A DNA stretch of 6,491 nt from positions 1 to 6,491 of the forward strand of contig JBBSUK010000169.1 in the NCBI GenBank assembly GCA_038234975.1, read 5' to 3'. Below the pieces are notes generated by a model. That model saw nothing but the letters and a program-made list of their open reading frames with translations. It had not been told where the DNA came from and did not search any database. The position numbers and the translations under genes were made by a program. Of the stretch, positions 1-5,794 are shown one piece after another (the first letter of the stretch is position 1; every line of letters begins with the position of its first letter). Source of the stretch: Schlegelella_A sp038234975 (GTDB lineage: Bacteria > Pseudomonadota > Gammaproteobacteria > Burkholderiales > Burkholderiaceae_C).

Positions 1-1734
1 GAGAAGATGGCCGACGTGGTGGCCGAGATCCGTGCCTTCCCGCTCGCCGACTACAACGGGCTGCCGACCGATTGGGGCCCGCCGCCGGCGCTGCTCGGCG
101 AAGCCGTGTTCCCCGCAGGTGCGACGCTGAGCACCCGTGAGCAGGTGCAAAGCGTCGGCGGCACCGAGCACTACTACCTGCTCGACAAGCCGCGCGTGCT
201 GCCTGCCTTCAAGCAGGCGGCCACGCTCGAAGCGCTCAAGACCATGACGGGCAACTTCGTCGACACCGCGGCCGTCGTGACGGGCTCGAACACCGTGTAC
301 CTCGAGGACGTGCCCGCCACGCAGGCCGACCCGGCGCTGCGGGCGCTGCGCCGCTTCCGGGCCGGCTTCGACCCGGCAGGCAACGCGGTACGCTTTTTCG
401 CCTGCGACGTTCGCGTCAGCGACAACGGCTCGCAGAACTGCACGACCGTCGGCGACGGCACATCGACGATCGCCGCGCGCAACGACTCGCGCGTGTTGAC
501 GTTCACGGCCGGCTATCCCGCCGAGCCGGTGGCCTCGGTCAAGCGTCGGCGCTTCTTCGTCGAGCGCGACGGCGTCGTCTTCGGCGGCTACGCCGATGTG
601 CAGCGCACCGTGTACCAGAAGCGCATCAACACGCCGGCGTGGATCGCCATGCGCGATCAGCTCGGCATCCCGGCGCACACCGACCCGATGGCACCGCCGG
701 TCAACCCGCCGTTGGACATCCTGCGCAGGTTCACCTACCTCGATGCGAACAACTATTTCCTGCGCCGCTTCGTCAGCGACGGCGTCGCCGACGCGACAGG
801 CCACTACACGGCCGACGACAAGCGCGTCAACGTGATCGGCGGCGTGCGGCAACCGTTCCACTTCAACACCGAGTTCTGGACCGGCACCGACTGGTACGCC
901 TGCCCCGACGACCTCGTCGGCACGCTGCGATACACGCTCAACCCGCGCAGCTCGAGCTACTGCCGGGCCTTCAACGACACCTCGCCGGGGCCGGTCACCG
1001 TCACGCTCGACGGCCGCAACATGGCCGAGGTGATCCAGGACATTCGCTGGTACCCGTCCAAGGACGGCACGTTCGACTACTCGATCTACGGACCGTCGCC
1101 GGGCACGCCGTTGCTGCAGGCCGGAACCTTCCCGCGCGGGTCGACGATGTCCTATCAGCGCAACGACCAGGCGCGCGAGCCGGAGCAGGTCTTCCTCGGC
1201 GCCACCGACCGCGTGCGCGTCGCCCCCGCAGCGCAGACGCCGGTGCCCTTCGAGATGTGGCCTTTCGCCGCGGATCTCGAGGACATGATCGCCAGGAATC
1301 CGGGCAACTTCTTTGGCGGCGCGCTCAACGGCAGCGTCACGCTGCACGTGCACAGCTACTTCGCGGCGTCCGCGCCCGATCCGGCCTACACCAACGAGAT
1401 CGGCTATCGCGTTGCTTTCGACGCCAACGGCCAGAAGGCGCGCTTCTTCCGCCACAACCGCACGGCCGCGCAGAACTTCACGACCAACTACGTCGCCATC
1501 CTCGACACGACCTACACGATGGAGACGCTCGGCGGCTACCGGGTGCTGAGGTTCGCACAGATCCCGGCCGAGATGCTCGACCAAGGCGGCTTCCAGCGCC
1601 TCTTCGTACAGCGCGCCGGCGAAGTGCGCTACGCCGCGCAGACCCGCATCTTCCCCGGCGGCCTGCATTCGATCCGCTTCAACGGCGTCGCCACCGATGC
1701 GCTCGTCGACCAGCTCGGGCTGGTTCGCCCCTGA
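1..1734 (+). CDS. Large hypothetical protein with internal duplication (5' end outside window)
   Basis: I do not recognise this family. The frame is open from the first base, so the ATG at 7 is probably internal. The same Met (M1 counted from base 7) aligns with M339 inside the second copy of a repeat, where it is plainly not a start. Counting from base 7, residues 1-221 (copy 1) and 339-571 (copy 2) are homologous: MADVVAEIRAFP matches MAEVIQDIRWYP, FDPAGNAVRFF matches FDANGQKARFF, QNCTT matches QNFTT, and both copies end in DQLG[IL]. A different aromatic-rich segment (about 238-335, FTYLDANNYFLRRF ... WYACP ... SYC) separates them. The only cysteines are C133/C145 in copy 1 and C299/C319 in the spacer, which would suit disulfides in an exported protein. 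Any signal peptide would lie upstream of the window. No catalytic motif or membrane segment is evident in the visible part. The next gene follows after 26 bases on the same strand. The reading frame is certain; the function is unknown. Confidence 0.85.
   Translation, partial: EKMADVVAEIRAFPLADYNGLPTDWGPPPALLGEAVFPAGATLSTREQVQSVGGTEHYYLLDKPRVLPAFKQAATLEALKTMTGNFVDTAAVVTGSNTVYLEDVPATQADPALRALRRFRAGFDPAGNAVRFFACDVRVSDNGSQNCTTVGDGTSTIAARNDSRVLTFTAGYPAEPVASVKRRRFFVERDGVVFGGYADVQRTVYQKRINTPAWIAMRDQLGIPAHTDPMAPPVNPPLDILRRFTYLDANNYFLRRFVSDGVADATGHYTADDKRVNVIGGVRQPFHFNTEFWTGTDWYACPDDLVGTLRYTLNPRSSSYCRAFNDTSPGPVTVTLDGRNMAEVIQDIRWYPSKDGTFDYSIYGPSPGTPLLQAGTFPRGSTMSYQRNDQAREPEQVFLGATDRVRVAPAAQTPVPFEMWPFAADLEDMIARNPGNFFGGALNGSVTLHVHSYFAASAPDPAYTNEIGYRVAFDANGQKARFFRHNRTAAQNFTTNYVAILDTTYTMETLGGYRVLRFAQIPAEMLDQGGFQRLFVQRAGEVRYAAQTRIFPGGLHSIRFNGVATDALVDQLGLVRP
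7..669 (+). repeat. Protein-level repeat, copy 1
   Basis: This encodes residues 1-221 of the large hypothetical protein and is homologous to the segment at 1021-1719. Shared landmarks in order are M-A-[DE]-V near the start, FP-[AR]-G-[AS]-T, GNF, [RV]-x-FD-x-x-G-x-x-x-RFF, QN-[CF]-TT, RVL-x-F, FV-[EQ]-R and DQLG. Similarity is clear in protein but not obvious in DNA, so the duplication is old. This copy carries cysteines C133 and C145. Confidence 0.75.
1021..1719 (+). repeat. Protein-level repeat, copy 2
   Basis: This encodes residues 339-571 of the same protein and aligns along its length with copy 1. It has no cysteines: the positions facing C133 and C145 are approximately H483 and F491. 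It forms the C-terminus of the protein, with only four residues (LVRP or similar) after the repeat boundary. Confidence 0.75.
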
Positions 1735-1748
1735 TCCAACTCGACTTC

Positions 1749-1754
1749 AAGGAG
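1749..1754 (+). promoter_or_regulatory. Shine-Dalgarno sequence of the small secreted-protein gene
   Basis: AAGGAG lies six bases before the ATG at 1761. It is the clearest ribosome binding site in the window and fixes the start of the 126-residue gene. Confidence 0.8.
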
Positions 1755-1760
1755 AACCCC

Positions 1761-2141
1761 ATGCGCAACCTCATCCTCACCCTGTCGATCCTCGCGCTGC
1801 CGCTCGCTGCGGCGGCGCAGGCAAAGCCGACGCCGACCGAGTTCCCCGACGGCGCCGAGCCCGCTTCGGCAGTCCAGTTGCGCGAGCGCATCGCCGGCAA
1901 GGTGATGCGCGCGCAGCTCGCCGACGGTTCGACCTGGCGCATCGACTACAAGGACAACGGCTACATGTACATCGACACCAGCGGCGGCTTTCGCGACACC
2001 GGGCAGTGGCGGGTGGAAGAAGGCAAGCTGTGCGGCGAGTGGCGACGCGCGCCGTCGGGCTGCAGCGACGTGCGCCTCAAGGGCGACGCGATCTACCTGA
2101 AGCGCGCCAACGGCGAGGTCGTCGCGCTCGCGCCGAAGTAG
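1761..2141 (+). CDS. Small secreted hypothetical protein (126 aa)
   Basis: The product is a small, probably periplasmic protein of unknown function. Residues 1-21 form a classical Sec signal peptide: a short MRN basic start, a hydrophobic LILTLSILALPLAAAA core, and an AQA cleavage site giving a mature start at K22. The mature part has an N-terminal stretch (SAVQLRERIAGKVM) and then a beta-rich region with GSTWRIDYKDNGYMYI, a Gly-rich turn, GQWRVEEGKLC and SGCSDV. Two cysteines (C91, C101) could form a disulfide. The layout of a W-containing strand, G-x-W and a Cys pair recalls small periplasmic DUF995-like proteins, but I cannot confirm that assignment. The start is supported by AAGGAG six bases upstream. 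The gene lies 26 bases after the large repeat-containing gene on the same strand and probably shares its transcript. It ends 3 bases from the convergent protease gene. Confidence 0.85.
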   Translation: MRNLILTLSILALPLAAAAQAKPTPTEFPDGAEPASAVQLRERIAGKVMRAQLADGSTWRIDYKDNGYMYIDTSGGFRDTGQWRVEEGKLCGEWRRAPSGCSDVRLKGDAIYLKRANGEVVALAPK

Positions 2142-2144
2142 GCC

Positions 2145-3023
2145 TCACTCGGGCGGCGGGCCGAACCGTCTCGGCGGCTTGACCGCCCGCTCGTACAGCG
2201 GCATCACCTTCGGGATGTTGCGCTCCAGGTCGGCGATGCGGGTCGGGCCGCTCGGGTGGGTGCTGAGCAGCTCGACGCTGCCGCGCCGGTCGGCCGACGC
2301 CATCTTCTTCCACAGCGTCACGGCGGCACGCGGGTCGTAGCCGGCGCGGGCGGCGAGTTCGAGGCCGACGAGATCGGCTTCGGTCTCGTCGCTTCGCCCG
2401 TAGCGCAGCGACAGGAGCTGCCCGCCGATGCCGGCGGCGAGCCGGCTGGCGTCGCCGAGGCCCAGGATCGCCGCGCCGAACTCGATCGCGCCGCGCGTGG
2501 CCATGTTCTTGCCCATCTGCTCGCGCGCGTGCTCGCGCAGCGCGTGGCTCATCTCGTGGCCCATCACCATCGCGACCTCGTCGTCGCTGAGCTGCAACCG
2601 GCTCAGGATGCCGTGGAAGAAGGCGATCTTGCCGCCGGGCATGCAGAAGGCGTTGATCTGCTTGCTGCCGATCAGGTTGACCTCCCAGCGCCATCCGCGG
2701 GCGCGCGGGTTCCACTCGTACGTGTACGGAATCAGCCGCTCGGCGATGGCGCGCAGCCGGATGAGCTGCGGGTTGTCGGTCGGCGCGAGTGCGCGCTTCT
2801 GGCCGGCTTCGGAGAGCAGGCCGAGGTACTGGCGCGACGCCGCCTGCTCGACCTGCTGCGCGCTGACGATGCCGGAGAAGCGTGACGGCGGGCCGACGTC
2901 GACGCCTTCGCGCGCCCAACCCTGCGACGGCGCGAACGCGACGCAGCCGGCGCAGCACAGCGCCAGGACGCTGCGGCGTGAAGGAGGAGCGCGGCGGCAG
3001 GGATCAGCGGTCGGCATCGTCAC
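2145..3023 (-). CDS. M48 family zinc metalloprotease, exported
   Basis: This is a zinc-dependent endopeptidase of the M48 family (the group that includes the periplasmic BepA/LoiP/YcaL proteases), probably acting in the periplasm on envelope proteins. Of 292 residues, about 1-37 look like a signal peptide: SRRSVLALC at 15-23 resembles a twin-arginine motif, and cleavage after GWA (37) is plausible. NAFCMPGGKIAFF (124-136) precedes the catalytic helix GHEMSH (155-160), in which H156 and H160 bind zinc and E157 is the catalytic base. The third ligand is E213 in DETEAD, with the usual E-x-x-x-D spacing. STHPSGPTRI (254-263) is the conserved family C-terminal motif. All key residues are present, so it should be active. 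The first codon used here is GTG at 3023; an ATG two codons later (3015-3017) is equally plausible. Either start overlaps the end of ampG, and no strong Shine-Dalgarno is seen, which suggests translational coupling. Substrates cannot be read from sequence. Confidence 0.92.
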   Translation of the reverse strand: MTMPTADPCRRAPPSRRSVLALCCAGCVAFAPSQGWAREGVDVGPPSRFSGIVSAQQVEQAASRQYLGLLSEAGQKRALAPTDNPQLIRLRAIAERLIPYTYEWNPRARGWRWEVNLIGSKQINAFCMPGGKIAFFHGILSRLQLSDDEVAMVMGHEMSHALREHAREQMGKNMATRGAIEFGAAILGLGDASRLAAGIGGQLLSLRYGRSDETEADLVGLELAARAGYDPRAAVTLWKKMASADRRGSVELLSTHPSGPTRIADLERNIPKVMPLYERAVKPPRRFGPPPE

Positions 3024-4608
3024 GGGCGTCGAGCATAGCCACCGCCGGCCGCAGCCACACCAGCAGTGCCAATGCCGGCAGCGCGGCCACCGTCGAGACG
3101 ATGAAGAACATCGGCCAGCCGATCGACTGCGCGAGCACGCCGGCGACCGGGCCGACCCACACCCGGCCGACCGACGCGAACGCCGACAGCAGCGCGAACT
3201 GCGTCGCGCTGAAGCGACGGTTGCACAGCGCCATGAGGAAGGCGACGAACGCCGCCGTGCCCATGCCGCTGGTGATGTTCTCGGCGGCGATCGCCATCAG
3301 CAGGCCGCCGTCGACCGGCGTCGCTTCGGCGAGCTTGACGAAGCCCCAGTCGAACGCCGGGATCAGCATGCCCGGCAGCGCGCCCTTGCCGTGGACCGCG
3401 AGCCACCAGAAGCCGAGGTTACCGAGCATCTGCAGGATGCCGAATATCAACAGCGACCGCCACAGCCCCAGGCGCAGCATGAACACGCCGGCGACGAGCG
3501 CGCCGCCGATCGTCAGCCACAGGCCGATCACCTTGTTGACGACGCCGACCTCGGCCGTCGTGTAGTGCATCGCCTGCAGCAGGAATGGCGTGAGCAGCGC
3601 ACCGGCAAACGCATCGGGCAGCTTGTAGAGGACGATGAAGGCGAGGAAGGCGAGCGCGCCGGGCTGCGCGAAGTAGCTGCCGAGGCCGCCGAGGAAGGTC
3701 TCGAAGCGGGCGCGGCGCGCGGCGAAGGCGACGAGCGGGACCGTCAACGCGAGGCCGGCGACGAGCGCGGCGACGTCGGCCCAGCGCGCGCGCAGGTTCG
3801 CGGCGATGCCGCTGCCCTCGAACAGCGGCACGATGGCGGCGCGGGCGAGCGGCGAGAAGAGCTGCGTCGTGACCACCACGCCGACCGCGACCGCCGCGAC
3901 GACGGCGAGGAAGCCGACCAGATCGTGGCGTGCCACCGACGATGGCTTCTCGGCGCGGACGAGTCGCGGCAAGGCCACGGCCGAGACGACCGCTGCGACG
4001 ACCATGAACCCCGCCATCAGCCGATAGACCTCGGGCCAGCTCCAGCCACCGCCCTGCTTCGCGTCGACCCAGATGAAGGCGAGGCCGCCCGAGACAATCA
4101 TCGCCAGCCGGTAGCCGAGCACCGTGAGCGACGAGCCGAGGCCGCGCTCGTCGGCCGCGAGGAGGTCGGTGCGATACGCGTCGACGACGACGTCCTGCGA
4201 CGCCGACAGCCAGGCCACCAGCCCGGCGATCACGGCGAACGCGCCGAGCGACGCCGCCGGCGGCGACGCCGCCATCCACGCCAGCGCGCCGGCCAGCGCG
4301 AGCTGCGTCGCGACCAGCCAGCCGCGGCGACGACCGAGCCACGGCGGCTCGAAGCGGTCCATCAGCGGCGCCCAGAGGAACTTGAACGTGTACGGCAGGC
4401 CGACCAGGCTCAGGAAGCCGATGGTCGCGATGTCGAACCCGTCGGCGGTGAGCCAGGCCTGCATCGCCTGGCCGGTGAGCGCCAGCGGCAGGCCGGAGGC
4501 GAAGCCGAGCACGGTGACGGCAGCGAGGCGATGCCACGCGGCCAAGCGCCCACGCAAGGATCGCGCGGCGACGGCCTCTCGCGCGTCGCGCCTGCGATCC
4601 TGATCCAT
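3004..4608 (-). CDS. ampG: AmpG-type muropeptide permease (MFS)
   Basis: This is an inner-membrane major facilitator transporter of the AmpG family. In known members it imports GlcNAc-1,6-anhydroMurNAc peptides from the periplasm for peptidoglycan recycling and, where ampR/ampC are present, for beta-lactamase induction. It has 534 residues against about 490 in E. coli. Characteristic stretches are GFASGLPLALTG (35-46), GLPYTFKFLWAPLMDRF (70-86, the loop 2-3 region with D84), SASQDVVVDAYRTDLL (135-150), LYKLPDAFAGALLTPFL (327-343) and AENITSGMGTAAFVAFLMAL (442-461). Many hydrophobic helices run from about residue 28 to 519, with additional hydrophobic segments at 230-248 and 277-297 in the middle, as expected for this family. 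The N-terminal 25 residues are basic and cytoplasmic. The start at 4608 has no Shine-Dalgarno. The gene overlaps the following M48 protease by up to 20 bases and diverges from the flavin reductase gene. No ampR/ampC is present in the window. Confidence 0.93.
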   Translation of the reverse strand: MDQDRRRDAREAVAARSLRGRLAAWHRLAAVTVLGFASGLPLALTGQAMQAWLTADGFDIATIGFLSLVGLPYTFKFLWAPLMDRFEPPWLGRRRGWLVATQLALAGALAWMAASPPAASLGAFAVIAGLVAWLSASQDVVVDAYRTDLLAADERGLGSSLTVLGYRLAMIVSGGLAFIWVDAKQGGGWSWPEVYRLMAGFMVVAAVVSAVALPRLVRAEKPSSVARHDLVGFLAVVAAVAVGVVVTTQLFSPLARAAIVPLFEGSGIAANLRARWADVAALVAGLALTVPLVAFAARRARFETFLGGLGSYFAQPGALAFLAFIVLYKLPDAFAGALLTPFLLQAMHYTTAEVGVVNKVIGLWLTIGGALVAGVFMLRLGLWRSLLIFGILQMLGNLGFWWLAVHGKGALPGMLIPAFDWGFVKLAEATPVDGGLLMAIAAENITSGMGTAAFVAFLMALCNRRFSATQFALLSAFASVGRVWVGPVAGVLAQSIGWPMFFIVSTVAALPALALLVWLRPAVAMLDARDDADR

Positions 4609-4662
4609 GCGGGCATTCTAGGAAGCGCGGTGCGCCGGTCCGACGTGCGAAAGAATCGCGGC
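4609..4662. promoter_or_regulatory. Divergent intergenic region between ampG and the flavin reductase gene
   Basis: These 54 bases separate two divergent start codons and are the only gap in the window where promoters for both would be expected. It is locally less GC-rich at its edges (CATTCTAGGAA near ampG, GAAAGAATC near the reductase). No strong -35 box, operator palindrome or good Shine-Dalgarno is evident for either gene. The assignment rests mainly on position. Confidence 0.45.
4615..4620 (-). promoter_or_regulatory. Candidate -10 element for ampG
   Basis: On the minus strand this reads TAGAAT, five of six matches to TATAAT, and ends six bases before the ampG ATG. Transcription would then begin at or next to the start codon, giving a leaderless message, which fits the absence of a Shine-Dalgarno. 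A matching -35 box at 16-18 bases spacing is poor (TCGGAC or similar), so this is a weak call. Confidence 0.25.
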
Positions 4663-5148
4663 ATGCCCCGCTTCTCCGTTTCGCAGTTCCGCACCGCGCT
4701 CGGCGCCTTCGCCACCGGCGTGACCATCGTCACCGCGATCGACGCGCGCGGCCAGCCGATCGGCCTGACGGCGAACTCGTTCAACTCGGTGTCGATCGAC
4801 CCGCCGCTGGTGCTGTGGAGCCTGTCGCGGCAGGCCGGCTCGCTGCCTGCGTTCGAGGGCGGCTCGCACTACGCGATCAACGTCCTCGCCGCCGACCAGC
4901 GCGCGCTCGCCGAGCGCTTCTCGACGCAGCACGTCGACCGCTTCGACGGCGTGTCCTTCCGCGCCGGCGTCACCGGCGCGCCGCTCATCGAGGGCGCGGC
5001 GGCAACGTTCGAGTGCCACAACCGCAGCCGCTACACCGAGGGCGACCACCTCATCCTCGTCGGCGAGGTGCTGCACTGCGCGCACCGCGCTGGCGTCTCG
5101 CCGCTGCTCTTCCACGGCGGGCAGTACTGGACCGAGCTGCCGCTCTAG
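4663..5148 (+). CDS. Flavin reductase domain protein
   Basis: This is a 161-residue single-domain protein of the flavin reductase-like family (HpaC/RutF/DIM6-NTAB type). Such proteins bind FMN or FAD and use NAD(P)H to make reduced flavin, often for a two-component monooxygenase. The family pattern is complete: FRTALGAFATGVTIVTA (9-25), GLTANSFNSVSIDPPLVLWS (34-53, the flavin-phosphate-binding region), YAINVLAADQ (70-79), RF.GVSF (93-99), APLIEGAAATFEC (106-118), the GDH motif at 127-129 in EGDHLILVGEV, and a C-terminal PLLFHGGQY. Length is normal. The ATG at 4663 puts the start just before the first helix. In-frame GTG codons at 4645 and 4630 would add 6 or 11 residues, and no start has a strong Shine-Dalgarno. 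No monooxygenase partner is visible, so the physiological substrate is unknown. The stop overlaps that of the convergent ABC ATPase gene. Confidence 0.93.
   Translation: MPRFSVSQFRTALGAFATGVTIVTAIDARGQPIGLTANSFNSVSIDPPLVLWSLSRQAGSLPAFEGGSHYAINVLAADQRALAERFSTQHVDRFDGVSFRAGVTGAPLIEGAAATFECHNRSRYTEGDHLILVGEVLHCAHRAGVSPLLFHGGQYWTELPL
5145..5148. other. Overlapping stop codons of convergent genes in one CTAG
   Basis: The palindrome CTAG supplies TAG at 5146-5148 for the flavin reductase on the plus strand and TAG at 5147-5145 for the ABC ATPase on the minus strand. There is no intergenic space for a terminator, so the two transcripts must overlap at their 3' ends. Confidence 0.95.
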
Positions 5149-5771
5149 GCTGCCTCCGCAGGCGCCAGGCGGCCGAGGTAGGCGCGCACCGCATCGTCCT
5201 TCAGGAGCGCGTCGAACGACGGCGCGAACGACAGCCGTCCGCCCTTGACGAAGACGAAGCGCTCGCAGCTCTCGCGCAGGATGTCGAGGTGGTAGGGCTC
5301 GTTCGGATGCAGGCAGAGGAAGACGAGCTTGCCTTCGGCGCGGAGCCTGCGGAAGAAGTCGAGCATGAAGCCGATGTAGCCGTCCTGCGTGTTGAACTGC
5401 GGCTCGTCGAACAGGTGCACGCGTGGCGACGCGCTCGCGGCGCGCTGCATCGTCGCCTCCGGCCGCGTGCGGCGGAACGAACGCACCTGGTACGACTGGT
5501 GGTAGTGGATGGCGACGCGGTCGCGCTCGCCGTAGCGCACGGCGTGGATGTCCTGCCCGGCGACGAGCACGCGGCCGGCGCTCGGCGCGTTGCTGCCGGT
5601 GATGAGCTCGAACAGCGTCGTCTTGCCCGAGCCGTTCGGGCCCATGACGCCGACGACGCAGGGGCCCCCGACGGTGAAGTCGGCCTCCAGCGAGAACGTC
5701 GTCTCGGGGCGTGGCCAGCCGCGCGTGTAGCGCTTGGCGAGGCCGTCGACGTGGAGGAGCGGTGCGGTCAT
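5145..5771 (-). CDS. Atypical ABC ATPase lacking the signature motif, LivG-like
   Basis: This is a 208-residue ATP-binding cassette protein. Walker A is intact (GPNGSGKTT, 44-52) and is followed by LFELITG, as in LivG proteins. A Q-loop-like HYHQSYQ lies at 89-95, Walker B HLFDEP at 119-124 with D122 and E123, and a switch histidine H155 in CLHP. However, there is no LSGG signature, and only 27 residues separate Q95 from D122. From the Walker A lysine to the Walker B aspartate is 72 residues, against 116 in the neighbouring LivF. The helical subdomain therefore seems absent, while the frame continues normally to a full C-terminus. The ATG at 5771 lies 23 bases after the livF stop. An in-frame GTG at 5798 would overlap that stop as GTGA and add nine residues. 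It belongs to the livF transcription unit. It may be a regulatory or accessory ATPase, a partner whose ATP site is completed by another subunit's signature, or a decaying paralogue. The ABC fold is sure; the role is not. Confidence 0.85.
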   Translation of the reverse strand: MTAPLLHVDGLAKRYTRGWPRPETTFSLEADFTVGGPCVVGVMGPNGSGKTTLFELITGSNAPSAGRVLVAGQDIHAVRYGERDRVAIHYHQSYQVRSFRRTRPEATMQRAASASPRVHLFDEPQFNTQDGYIGFMLDFFRRLRAEGKLVFLCLHPNEPYHLDILRESCERFVFVKGGRLSFAPSFDALLKDDAVRAYLGRLAPAEAA

Positions 5772-5794
5772 CGGCGGGGTCCGTTTCGCTGCGG

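Noticed and set aside
639..1760. A second long plus-strand frame overlapping the large hypothetical gene and running in frame into the small secreted-protein gene, which could be read as a fusion.
   Set aside because: The overlapping part is an Arg/Pro/His-rich shadow frame. The real gene is marked by a good Shine-Dalgarno and a signal peptide beginning at 1761, so no fusion is supported.
2077..2958. A minus-strand open frame parallel to the protease, about 290 codons long.
   Set aside because: The translation is almost entirely Arg/Ala/Pro/Gly with no motif. The neighbouring frame holds HExxH and the other M48 landmarks.
2428..4662. A very long plus-strand open frame running antisense to the protease and ampG and joining in frame to the flavin reductase gene.
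   Set aside because: It is a GC-rich codon-phase artefact. The translation is low-complexity (Arg, Ala, Glu, Asp, Gln rich), while the opposite strand encodes recognisable AmpG and M48 proteins. Only its last 161 residues (from 4663) form a real domain.
5152..5163. Small GCCT-AGGC hairpin near the CTAG junction as a terminator.
   Set aside because: The stem is four base pairs with no T-run and lies within coding sequence; it is expected by chance at this base composition.
5423..5489. A frameshift or hidden frame as the explanation for the missing ABC signature.
   Set aside because: Only about 66 bases lie between the Q-loop and Walker B, too few for the missing helical subdomain in any frame, and the frame is continuous. 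The absence is real at the sequence level unless the assembly is wrong.
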